A program made the translations under genes and the position numbers. From Albula goreensis (taxonomy: Eukaryota > Chordata > Actinopteri > Albuliformes > Albulidae): DNA of 64,000 nt. The stretch spans positions 49,715,682 to 49,779,681 of the forward strand of contig CM040742.1 of the NCBI GenBank assembly GCA_022829145.1. Direction: 5' to 3'. The notes under the pieces are model-generated. The model saw only the letters and a list, made by a program, of their open reading frames with translations, was not told the DNA's origin and searched no databases. Below are positions 12,901 to 22,000 of the stretch, piece by piece. Within the stretch, counting starts at the first letter, position 1; the number at the start of each line of letters is the position of its first letter.

Positions 12901-15900
12901 CTTTACAAGCCTTCCAGGGCCGGCTGCTGAGAAACATCCCCACGGCATGATGCTGCCACCACCATGCTTCACAGTGGGGATGGTGTGTTTTTGGTGATGT
13001 GCAGTGTTTGTTTTCTGCCAAACATAACGTCTTGTCTGATGGCCAAAAAACTCAATTTTTGTCTCATCAGACCAAAGAATCTTCTTCCACTTGACCATGG
13101 AGTCTTCCACATGCCTTTTGGCAAACTCTAGTCGAGATCTAATATGAATTTTCTTCAACAGTGGCTTTCTAATTGCCACTCTCCCATAAAACTTTGACCA
13201 GTGAAGAACCCGGGCAGCAGTTGCTATATGCACAGTCTCTCCCATCTCAGCAGCTGAAGCTTGTAACTCCTTCAGAGTAGTCGTAGGGGTCTTGGTGGCT
13301 TCTCTCACTAGTTTCCTACGTGCACGGTCACTCAGTTTACGAGGGCGGCCTGATCTAGGCAGATTCACACATGTGCCATATTCCTTCCATTACTTGATGA
13401 TTGATTTCACTGAACTCCGGGGATGTTCAATGCCTTGGGAATTTTTGGTATCCATCCCTGAATTGTACTTTTCAATAACCCTTTCCCTGAGTTGCTTAGA
13501 GTGTTCTTCTGTCTTTATGGTGTTATGGTAGCCAGGAATACTGATCAACCAGTCTCTGGACCCTTCAGACACAGGTGTTTTATACCTCAATCACATGAGA
13601 CACACCCACATCACTCAGGTTATCTTCAATTCACTAATTGTGAGACTATTTGCACCAATTGGATGGACCTCTATTGAATTAGACCATTAAATTTAAAAGG
13701 GGTGAATATTTATGCAAACAATTATATTTCTTTGTATATTTTTGTTTCATTGACATTACTTTGTAGAACTCTGTTTTCACTTTGACAGTAAAGAGTTTTT
13801 TCCGATAAATTTTTGTGTGAAAAAAGCCAAATTTTATTGACCATGATTGATTTATGAAAGCAATAAAAGGGTAAAACATCCAAGGGGGTGAATACTTATG
13901 ATAGGCACTGTATATTTTGTCCAAGCTAACTGACAAAGACTTAAATCACTATGAGGAAGGAGGGCCAGCCTCGGGTTTCGAAGTTACCGATTAGATGTGT
14001 AATTTGGTTATCATTGTGATGGTGTAATACGTATGCTCATGACAGTCCATGCTGTGTGCAAAAATGCATTTCATAGATTCCCCAAAGTAATCAAAGCGCG
14101 AAAGCATACGTTTGGTAATGACCCAAATATGAATTCATTCAGTAATTTATTCAGCAATTATAATGAATCTGACTAAACATTCCTTTTCCCATACATGGCC
14201 TGCCGCTGACATGGCCTGCCACTGCAATGTCTATGTGTGACAGCCTGAAATGATACCAAGGAAAAGTCAATGCATATTATACAGGAGATATGTTTTTCCA
14301 GGATTTCATTGCGCATAATTAGGGGTGCGCATTACATACGAGTGCTATTATACACTAATAAATGGAAAATCATATAAATGGTATATGCTCACTATACACA
14401 CACACACACCCTGGACACTCACACTACACACAATACACTCACCTTGTACACTTACATACCGTACACTCACATATACTATACGTGTGTGTAATGTGTAAGT
14501 ATAATATGTGTGTGTATGATGTGTGTGTTTATAATAATTTGTTCTTGTACTCAGCGGTTCTGCAGAGCTGGAGGCTGCAGCAGGACTCTCCCATCTCCAC
14601 AGTGCTGCTCTTCCCCCTGCAAACCCAAACAGAACCAAAACCGGACCCACACCAAACCACAGATACAGACTGCAGTGAGTCTGACCCGCACCCAACCACA
14701 GATACAGACTGCAGTGAGTCTGACCCGCAACCACAGATACAGACCACAGAGTCTGACAGACAGACTGCAGTGAGTCTGACCCGCACCCAACCACAGATAC
14801 AGACTGCAGTGAGTCTGACCCGCACCCAACCACAGATACAGACTGCAGTGAGTCTGACCCGCACCCAACCACAGATACAGACTACAGTGAGTCTGACCCA
14901 ACCAAACCACAGATACAGACTGCAGTGAGTCTGACCCGCACCCAACCACAGATACAGACTGCAGTGAGTCTGACCCGCACCCAACCACAGATACAGACTG
15001 CACAGACCAAACAGATACAGACTGCAGTGAGTCTGACCCGCACCAAACCACAGATACAGACTGCAGTGAGTCTGACCCTGAACCACAGATACAGACTGCA
15101 GTGAGTCTGACCAGCACCCAACCACAGATACAGACTGCAGTGAGTCTGACCCAACCAAAGATAGAAACTTCATTCTTCAAAATAGCTGACAGACCTTATA
15201 ATTTAGCATGGTATTCACTGGAACCATCCAGCATCATGCTTTACACTGAAACAATTGCAATGCTCACAATGTCTATGAGTGTCTGCCTCTGTCTCTCTGT
15301 CTGCACATGCAAGTCAATCTCTCATTCAGTCTGCTCATGCTTATTCTGTCTCCTCCTCTTCAGGCAGAGAGAGGGAGGGTGTTAGCTATAGTCTATTGGT
15401 GACCAGCACAGTGGAGCTGGCTGTGGTGTACAGGTCAGTGTAACTCAGTGGTTGCAGGTTCACTTCTCAAGGGCACTGCTGCTGTGCCATCAGTAAAGTT
15501 TGGTTAGGGTTAACCTGAATGTCCATTGTCAGGGACGTGCAGGTCTGCGGTTTGACCCAGCCCATCTGCCTCCCGGAGAGCGATCAGTGGGACTCTGTTC
15601 TGTGCGCACTTGTTACTGACCTGGACTTTGACAGACACACGGAGGTCCTGCTGGGCACCTATGGACAGGTAAGCAAGCAGGAGCAAGTAAGTGACCAGGA
15701 AAGAGCTCAGAGTGTTTTATCTGTAGCCAAGCTAACAGTATGTGATCCTTAATACAGATAAGTGAGTAATGGGTTTTGATGTGGGTTTCAGGAACTGCTG
15801 TGCTACAAATTCCAGCAGCCTGACAGTGTGCAGGGGTCAGGGGTAGAGGGGCAGTTCCAGCTTCAGTGGAGGCGGAGCTTCAAGAGTCCTTTGCTGGCAG

Positions 15901-17009
15901 TCACCTACCTGGACCTCACTGGAGATGGACTGAAAGAGCTGGCTATCCTGACACTGAAGGGGCTACATATACTGCAGGTATACCACTGACATCTCTCTAT
16001 GGACACATTACTGACCTACAGTACACTGACATCTCTCTATGGACACATTACTGACCTACCACTGACATCTCTCACTATGGACACATTACTGACCTACACT
16101 GCACTACTTACCTCTCTCCCGACAGACACATTACTGACCTACACTTCACTACTTACCTCTCTCCCTACAGACACATAACTGACCTACACTATTGACCTCT
16201 CTCTCTATGGACACATTACTGACCTACCACTGACATCTCTCTATGGACACATTACTGACCTACCACTGACATCTCTCTATGGACACATTACTGACCTACA
16301 CTTCACTACTTACCTCTCTCCCTACAGACACATACAGACACATCTCTATGGACACATTACTGACCTACCACTGACCTCTCTATGGACACTTACTGACCTA
16401 TGGACACATTACTGACCTACACTGCACTACTTACCTCTCTCCCTACAGACACATTACTGACCTACACTACACTACTTACCTCTCTCCCTACAGACACATT
16501 ACTGACCTACACTACTGACCTCTCTCTCTATGGACACATTACTGACCTACACTACTGACCTCTCTCTATGGACACATTACTGACCTACACTACTGACTTC
16601 TCTCTCTACAGACACATTTCTGACCTTTACTGCACCACTGACCACAGACTCATTCCCATTCGTTTATAATCAGACTTGTAACCAGAAGCCGCTGTGGTCT
16701 TATGTAGTGCTAACTATCAGTAGTTAGTTTCGATCTGATTCTTTTTAGTGTGAAATGGTGCTACGTCATCAGGGCGCTGCGAGATGCTGCTGCAGAGCTA
16801 CATTGACCCTTTCATTGCTCATTTTCCCACAGCACAGTCTGGCCTGGGTTGCTGATCTGGTCCTGCAGGGCCTGGCCAAGAGGACGGCACAGCTGCAGAA
16901 TGGCCCAGAGACCTGGGCAGCTCCAGCCCAGGGTCCAGGGGACGACCCAGATTCAGCCAGAGGGGCTGCAGCTGAGAGCAGGAAGGAAGCCGACCGGACA
17001 GAGCCCTAG
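3901..17009 (+). CDS. kptn: Kaptin, KICSTOR complex subunit (12 coding exons)
   Basis: Kaptin is known as an actin-associated protein and as a member of KICSTOR (with ITFG2, SZT2 and KICS2), which tethers GATOR1 to lysosomes and restrains mTORC1 when amino acids are scarce. Exons: 3901-4111, 5503-5585, 6277-6361, 6697-6751, 8015-8093, 8736-8809, 9226-9332, 14555-14674, 15364-15433, 15533-15668, 15792-15977, 16833-17009. All introns are GT-AG, phases join without a gap, and the sum is 1383 nt (460 aa plus stop; human about 436). Recognition: [16 protein letters not shown] and [14 protein letters not shown] in exon 1, [12 protein letters not shown] in exon 2, [14 protein letters not shown] in exon 3, [18 protein letters not shown] in exon 10, and the FG-GAP-like [17 protein letters not shown] in exon 11. 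The ATG at 3901 is chosen because it starts the conserved block directly. Exon 8 ends in a Thr/Gln/Pro-rich segment that merges into a 39-bp repeat. Introns 4, 6, 8 and 11 are largely minisatellite; intron 7 (9333-14554) holds transposons. Confidence 0.95.
4838..4985. repeat. Fish dispersed-repeat fragment in kptn intron 1
   Basis: Contains cttgtaagtcactctggata followed by agagcatctaacaaatgc and a taatgtaatgta tail. A second copy of the same tail motif is at 29005-29060 (aagtcgttctggataagagc). This motif is common in fish genomes; the boundaries are uncertain. The rest of intron 1 (4112-5502) shows nothing else. Confidence 0.5.
5817..6103. mobile_element. MITE in kptn intron 2 with long terminal inverted repeats
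   Basis: The left end reads ccgtatttattcgtgtgtaa; the right end, reverse-complemented, reads gcgtatttatttgtgtataa. The element is about 285 bp and non-coding. Its interior (acatggtctgccgctgc ... gacagcctgaaatg) matches 14170-14300 in intron 7, so the two are copies of one non-autonomous DNA-transposon family. The superfamily was not determined. Confidence 0.7.
6745..7312 (+). repeat. 28-bp minisatellite built on the kptn exon 4 donor
   Basis: The real donor is cacactga|gtgagtaca at 6751/6752. That string then recurs about 20 times in 22-28 bp units (cacactgagtgagtacacag plus tgttacac, with tatgcag and tacag variants). Every unit keeps actga|gtgagt, a near-consensus U1 site. Reading past the first donor in the kptn frame meets TGA at once (ACT GAG TGA), so use of any later donor would truncate the protein. 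Confidence 0.95.
7400..8022 (+). repeat. 33-36 bp minisatellite built on the kptn exon 5 acceptor
   Basis: About 18 units of a pyrimidine tract (tctctctgctcttgttt) ending in ag|ggtgcagtg, the last being the real exon 5 acceptor (AG at 8013-8014). Many units are 33 bp. The frame that enters exon 5 stays open through the nearest units as an 11-residue repeat [11 protein letters not shown], starting at about 7920. The AG at 7980-7981 would therefore give an in-frame 11-residue insertion. Some units carry gatgag or atttag variants. Confidence 0.95.
8155..8320. repeat. Two-copy tandem duplication, about 77 bp, in kptn intron 5
   Basis: The segment from ctctctgtgatgtgatagag through cctctgcagcagggttaggg and ttacccttacccaaac occurs twice in near-perfect form. 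Each copy carries a small ttaggg/ccctaa palindrome and an acceptor-like ctctgcag. The rest of intron 5 (8320-8735) is unremarkable. Confidence 0.9.
8815..9225 (+). repeat. About 29-bp minisatellite filling kptn intron 6, carrying the exon 7 acceptor
   Basis: About 13 units of gtgtgttcactgtctctgcag followed by tgtgaaatg. The real acceptor of exon 7 is the diverged last unit, ttcactgttctccag|tgttct (AG at 9224-9225). Virtually the whole 416-bp intron is this array, so it offers a ladder of ctctgcag|tgtg decoy acceptors upstream of the true one. Confidence 0.9.
9499..11071. mobile_element. hAT-type DNA transposon, non-autonomous, in kptn intron 7
   Basis: The left end is tagggctgagcgatt; the right end, reverse-complemented, is tagggctgaacgattt. 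Flanks are ctacacac (9491-9498) and cttcacac (11072-11079): an 8-bp target duplication with one mismatch, the hallmark of hAT insertion. The interior is AT-rich with two T-runs and has no convincing transposase; the ORF at 9827-10342 shows no hAT features. Confidence 0.75.
12284..13910 (-). mobile_element. Tc1/mariner-type transposon, nearly intact
   Basis: A 1627-bp element between TA dinucleotides (12282-12283 and 13911-13912). The termini are perfect inverted repeats at the tips (cagtgcctatcataagtatt on the left; the reverse complement on the right) and extend imperfectly for about 200 bp. It carries one transposase gene on the - strand. The high similarity of the two inverted repeats suggests a fairly recent insertion into older repeats of kptn intron 7. 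Confidence 0.95.
12502..13590 (-). pseudogene. Tc1-like transposase with one premature stop
   Basis: Cut-and-paste transposase of the DDE superfamily. The frame runs from an N-terminal helix-turn-helix segment ([16 protein letters not shown]) through the GRPR-type AT-hook ([13 protein letters not shown]) to the catalytic domain: first Asp in [11 protein letters not shown], second Asp in [14 protein letters not shown], third acidic residue in [11 protein letters not shown] (the usual family form is N-P-I-E there). A TAA at 13390-13392 splits the protein between the two N-terminal helix-turn-helix halves; upstream and downstream are in the same frame, so a single nonsense change explains the break. 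No other frameshift is visible. It is probably inactive, although the ends could still be moved by another copy's enzyme. Confidence 0.9.
14640..15168 (+). repeat. 39-bp minisatellite built on the kptn exon 8 donor
   Basis: Units of acagatacagactgcagtga then gtctgacccgcacccaacc. The real donor is gactgca|gtgagtct at 14674/14675, and about 12 further copies of gca|gtgagt follow. The unit is 39 bp (13 codons), so the next donor (14714) would lengthen the Thr/Asp/Gln-rich exon end by exactly 13 residues without changing phase; later units contain indels that break this. The remainder of intron 8 (15170-15363) is unremarkable. Confidence 0.95.
15434..15532. repeat. Short kptn intron 9, possibly made of a fish repeat fragment
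   Basis: This 99-nt intron contains gtaactcagtggttgcaggt and aagggcactgctgctgtgcc, which resemble parts of widespread fish repeats. If so, the whole intron consists of repeat-derived DNA. Weak evidence. Confidence 0.3.
15978..16625 (+). repeat. Compound minisatellite in kptn intron 11, starting at the donor
   Basis: Units of actgacatctctctatggac followed by acattactgacctac (about 34-36 bp), mixed with a sister unit containing cactacttacctctctccc and tacagac. The first unit begins directly on the exon 11 donor (ctgcag|gtataccactgacatc), and the second unit begins with ctacagtacactgacatc, a degenerate copy of that junction. Confidence 0.9.
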
Positions 17010-17103
17010 CTCACATCCTCAGCATGTGCAGCGCTCTTATATGTCACTTTTGGCCAATCTCTGATGCTATTTGCAAGCTATGAAGTGAAAATTGTTAATA
17101 TAA

Positions 17104-17109
17104 AATAAA
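17104..17109 (+). terminator. kptn poly(A) signal AATAAA
   Basis: AATAAA 95 bp after the kptn stop codon, followed by a T/GT-rich stretch (ctcttttgtatggaagtgta). Confidence 0.75.
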
Positions 17110-17164
17110 TGCTCTTTTGTATGGAAGTGTATTTGCTGCCATTTTTTCGCTCTTAACTGCAAAA

Positions 17165-18010
17165 GCAGAGACCTGGGGGTATTTCAGAAACATGGTTTAA
17201 CAAACCCTTAACTTGACAAACCTGAGGTAACATATGAGTTCCTGAACAGCTGATCAGAATTAGTTCAAACATCTCTGATTAGGTTGAACCTGATTGAAGC
17301 ACATTCACTTTGCATCATAAATGGAAGGGAGGTAACAGGATGCACCATGGCAACCAGTCAAAAAAGCTCAGCTTTCTACACTTATTCGGCTACTCCATAT
17401 TTCACTGTCACTCTGTTTTCACTCAAGCATCGTCTTCCTGCGCAGACTATGACTATCTGTCGGTAAAAAGTAACAAGGCGGCAGCAGTGTGTGTGGGAAA
17501 AATTACTGACAGTAATTTTAAAATAAGTTTTCAACTCTGTGAAGCTGTACAATTGTTCAATTCACATGAACCGATGGCAAATCCTTTAACAAAGATGGAT
17601 AGAGGATTTACTTCATTGTTGGTAAATTATGAAAATGAATATTAAGCATTTTTATTTGCAGGAAATAAAAATGTAAATTAATTTGCCTTTATTTTACATG
17701 ACTGCTGGAAGGCGGTGGGTTAATTGGCGAATACATATTTAAAAAATGTGGTCTTCCTTGGGCTCTATCATTTGTATGGCAGGGTGTCACTAATTGTGAC
17801 GATGTGGAACTTGACACAGTCATGTCACATACCCTTTCTGGGGTGACCATAGAAGTCATGGACGGTGCTTTAACACGTGTAATAGTGTGGGCAGCATTAC
17901 ATATCTTCACATTGCAGAAGTGATAGTAAGAGTAACACGGTTGCCATGTAACATGGTTATATTGTAGACCGTTGAACTATTCTTACATTCGGAGAACTAA
18001 TCTTGGCTGA
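17165..18010. mobile_element. Possible PIF/Harbinger-like non-autonomous element
   Basis: The left part (gggtatttcagaaacatggt then ttaacaaacccttaac) resembles the ends of Harbinger-type fish repeats, and the right part has tgccatgtaacatggttata. Small ORF remnants lie on both strands. The ends were not defined, so this is a tentative call for an otherwise gene-free convergent spacer between kptn and hnrnpl. Confidence 0.35.
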
Positions 18011-18114
18011 AAAATCCATTTAGAAACTAAAAAGTTGTCAGGTGTATGTGGTGATAACCATTTCAAACTTGGTAACATTAGTTTCTCCTGTGGCTGGCTG
18101 TGTTCATGTTGCGA

Positions 18115-18356
18115 GCGTCTGCCTGTGGATGAGCTAACCTGCCTGTGGATGAGCTAACCTGCCTGTGGATGAGCTAACCTGTCTGTGGATGAGCTAACCT
18201 GTCTGTGGATGAGCTAACCTGCCTGTGGATGAGCTAACCTGCCTGTGGATGAGCTAACCTGCCTGTGGATGAGCTAACCTGTCTGTGGATGAGCTAACCT
18301 GCCTGTGGATGAGCTAACCTGCCTGTGGATGAGCTAACCTGCCTGTGGATGAGCTT
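18115..18356. repeat. 20-bp minisatellite, 12 copies
   Basis: Twelve almost identical units of gcctgtggatgagctaacct (four carry gtctg at the start); the last turns into gagcttcacc. Very low divergence indicates recent expansion. It lies in the kptn-hnrnpl convergent spacer. Confidence 0.98.
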
Positions 18357-18703
18357 CACCGCCTCCCATGATTAAAGCAGATAATGCAGCAGATTGTGTT
18401 ATCCAGAGTTGCTTGTAGCGCTTGAATTTTACACCCTGCCTGCTAAATGTATGAGGACTAAGCTCCACATGGTTACAAGTTGTGCCGTCATAAAAGAATG
18501 CAGCACAAGGTCATTAGCCTGCGAGAGTCACGAATCTAAAGTCATTACTGCAGAAGCCCATAATGTCATTTTGTTGGTGCAGTGAATTGGCTGCATATTG
18601 TGTAACCCACTATATTTACCTAGGCCTATATCAATACCTAGGCCAGTCCCAAAGTGCACTATTCTTTAGTCAAAAAGCAACAACCAATTAATGGAATTGT
18701 TTC

Positions 18704-18709
18704 TTTATT
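18704..18709 (-). terminator. Likely hnrnpl poly(A) signal
   Basis: AATAAA on the - strand, about 360 nt past the hnrnpl stop. A run of about 25 A (T on the sense strand) sits at 18812-18836 within the 3' UTR. Confidence 0.5.
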
Positions 18710-19068
18710 TGTTTCAGAACATAAAGACAAACTACTCTTCCTACTGAAGTTGTGTCACTAACATAGTTAACGCTGAGCAGGCAGCACAACAAAATTTCAA
18801 ATTGAAAACAATTTAAAAAAAAAAAAAAAAAAAAAATACTGGTACAAAAGCATTTCCTTATCTCTTCTGTAAAAGCAAAAGTTTCCTCTTCTGTGTCAGT
18901 GTGTCTTATGCCCTCTGTCATCCTGCCAGTCGCACACTAAAGAATAAAGACAACTCAAGACTGCACGGACACAACTGTACTGTATGGACACAAGGCAAGA
19001 GGGGCGGGGCTGGTGAATCTGGGAGGGCGTGGCTGTGGTGATGTCAGTATCCTGGAGCAATCAGGTGT

Positions 19069-22000
19069 TCAGTTTGCATGCTGCGCAGTGGAAAAGCACA
19101 GCTTAAGGGTGTATGGGTATGGACCGTCTGAGGAAGAAAGGAAACAGCATAAAAACCTTACCTACATTCAAAAGTGTAAAAGTACTGTTCCATCCATCCT
19201 AAGACCCACTTTACATGCTAGTATGCACTGACTGCTGGACTGGAGCAGACCACATATACATGCACACCTATTATTCTGCAGGGGACACATTTCCATAGTA
19301 AATGAACTCAGAGCAGACAAGTAGAAATAGCATCACAGTACTTTATCTGTTGTATGGAAAGACTTATTCTGCTTTAGCGACATGAGAGTCTCAAGCACAT
19401 CCAGTAATAATGGGACCTGATTTGCCATATAGGAGCAGATGTGCATGGTGTTGGTGCATAGCGCCCTCTGCTGGGAGTGCCTATACTCTCAGTCTGTGCT
19501 GTGCTGTGTATGGGTACCCGGTTTGTATTGGGCCTGCATTGGCAGGGGCTCTGCACTAACGGGCCTTGCACTGGAGATACTCACTGGGGTTCTTCATCTG
19601 GTAGTGGTTGATCATGGCCAGCGCCTCCATGGCGTCGTTGATGGACTCCCACTCCAGCAGCCCGGACGAGCTGCGCTCACCTGGACCCCCACCCACACCG
19701 AGAAACACAGAGTCCAATTTATTTACACTGCATCACTCCCACCAAGAGAGAGTACTACGGGAATGCAGATTACAATTTTAACTCTTCCTTTCAGGTCTAT
19801 CTAGTTACCTGGCTACTTTGTTCTGTAAGCCAAATTTTTTTTATTTTAGTTAAATAATCAATGACCAGCTATATGGATCAAGGTGAAAACACAGCGATGT
19901 TTACGTCATGGCCCTGATACCAGCGCACATCACAGCCCTGTTACAAGTGCTGCAGCAGCATACAGTAACCAGTCCAGTACCATAATAGCGGAGAGTGGGG
20001 CAGCGGAGAGCAGGGATAGCGGGGAAGCGGAGAGCCGGGATAGCGGAGAGCAGGGAGAGCGGGGCAGCAGACAGAGGGGTTAGCGGAGAGCGGGGATAAC
20101 GGAGAGCGGGGATAGTGGGGCAGCGGACAGAGGGGATAGCAGAGAGCAGCTGGTGACACGTGGAGGCATGAGGTCCATCAGCTCATTGCCCGTTTCATTT
20201 TCTTATTTCTCAAATGCATCATAAACACAAAGTCTTAGTGACTGAATCCTGCTGAAAAATTGTACATGACATTAAATGCCCTTTCCCCAAAAGGTAATTA
20301 GAGGTTATTTGCCAAGACAGAGGGTGGTGCCAGGAGGCATCCTGACATTGACAGTGGCCAAACAGGAAAGAACATCAGACATAGCAATAGTAGTTAAGAG
20401 GAGGCAAGACTAATGTTAATTTAGGTCACTGGTTCTACTGAACACTCAACATAAAACACATTTTGGGTCCATAAAGAATTTAAGGGTGATCATAAATACA
20501 TGATTAAATCATGAAGAAACAGTATCTAAATCAAACAATTCAAAAACAAGTCAACTAACAAGTCTACAAAGTAGTGTTGGTTTAAAAAAAGAAAGGAAAG
20601 AGTCATTCTTTAAAAAAAAGTGAGGTGGGGTAAATGGCAGGAAAACACTTACTCTTTCCTGTGAAGAGTTTAATATTGGAGGGGCTCTTCACCCCAAGCT
20701 CCTCACAGATCTGAAAAGCAAAACCAGACTTAGGGTTATGTCTTACAAATCCAATATTCATCAAAGCCAGTGGTTCTGTCATTAAAATCCTATATTAATC
20801 AAAGCCAGGGGTTCTGTCATTAAAATCCAATATTCATCAAAAACATGTGTTTGAACTATTTTTTAGATCAAGGTGGCTACCCCTGCTAGTGAGCATGGAG
20901 ACGGCTCTCGGTACTCCACCTGTGTGAAGATCTCCACGGAGACATCAGGCTGACCGTTGAAGAAGTGCAGGACATTGCTGGGGTGTTGGATGCGGTTCTT
21001 GGCTGCCTGCTCTGGGGAGGTGAAGCGGTTGTTGCGGGTGCCGTGGAAATCTTTGAAGCTGCTGGTGCCGTCCTCCAGCTCATAGGACTGACCCGGCATG
21101 ATAGCCTGCTGCTTAGACACACTGCAGAGAGACGCAGCTGCTTAGACACACACTGCAGAGAGATGCTGCTGCTTAGACACACTGCAGAGAGACGCTGCTG
21201 TGCTGGTATCTGCTTCATGTCTTCCTCACATAATCATCAAAGCGGACTGAATAATTTCTCAGCCGATTCACAACATGCACACAAGTGACAATGACAGCTA
21301 GCTTAGGTATGCACAGGGCAGGCATGGGGACTCACCAGACATTGAGCTTCTGCCCAAACAGGAAGTTGTTGTTAAGGTGTGTGATGGCTCGGTCCACAGC
21401 GTAGCAGTCACCCATTTCCACCATGGCTGCGCCTGGCTTGCTCTTCATGAACTTCACCTGTGGGCCCAACACATGTTCAGGCACGAGCACACACTCACAC
21501 CCCTAAATCCCCAACCACATGCACTTACCCTCTCCACATTTCCATACAGACAGAATATGTTGAAGACACGGTCAGCGTTGATCTTCGATGGGTCCAGGCC
21601 ATAGACCATGACGACAGGGGAGTCAGCGTGGGGGCTGTAGTCTGGGGGTGGCGGGGCATGTCCATATTGGGGACCCCCGTAGCGCTGGTTTGGGCCGCCT
21701 CTGCGGGGCCCTCCCATTGGCGGGCCCATACGACGCCCCTCATAGTGAGGTGGGGGGGAGGGGGCCCATAGCTCTCATCATGGTAGTGTCCATGGTAACC
21801 ACCCTGAGGACCACCTGGGAAAAAGAGGAGCCAATGAAACCAGTCAATACCGCTCATAGCCACAATATCGCTAGTGCTAGAGGTGCGTGCGCCGGGGGGG
21901 GGGGCTGGGTGCTAGAGCTGCATGCTGATTCGTCTTACCGTACTCGGGGGGGTGGTCTCCCAGCAGGGCAGGCTGTCTCTGGCGCTTGTTGGGGTTGGCA

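Larger units (their letters stand above)
11218..14364. mobile_element. Nested DNA-transposon complex in kptn intron 7
   Basis: The left end catttattagtgtataata has an inverted partner at the right end (tattatacactaataaatg, ending near 14364). The inner sequence at 14150-14340 matches the MITE at 5817-6103, so this is a larger relative of that family. Inside it, 11368-12283 looks like a further hAT-type remnant (tagggatgtaatggtata at the left, accgaacc and cggttcgg motifs near 12190-12255). A Tc1 element is inserted at 12284-13910. Target duplications of the outer element are not clear. Confidence 0.55.

Noticed and set aside
14348-15180. Minus-strand ORFs of 174-214 residues
   Set aside because: Shadow of the 39-bp repeat at kptn exon 8; the + strand is the gene strand.
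18115-18356. CRISPR-like regular repeats
   Set aside because: Units are directly adjacent without spacers, in a vertebrate genome; it is a minisatellite.
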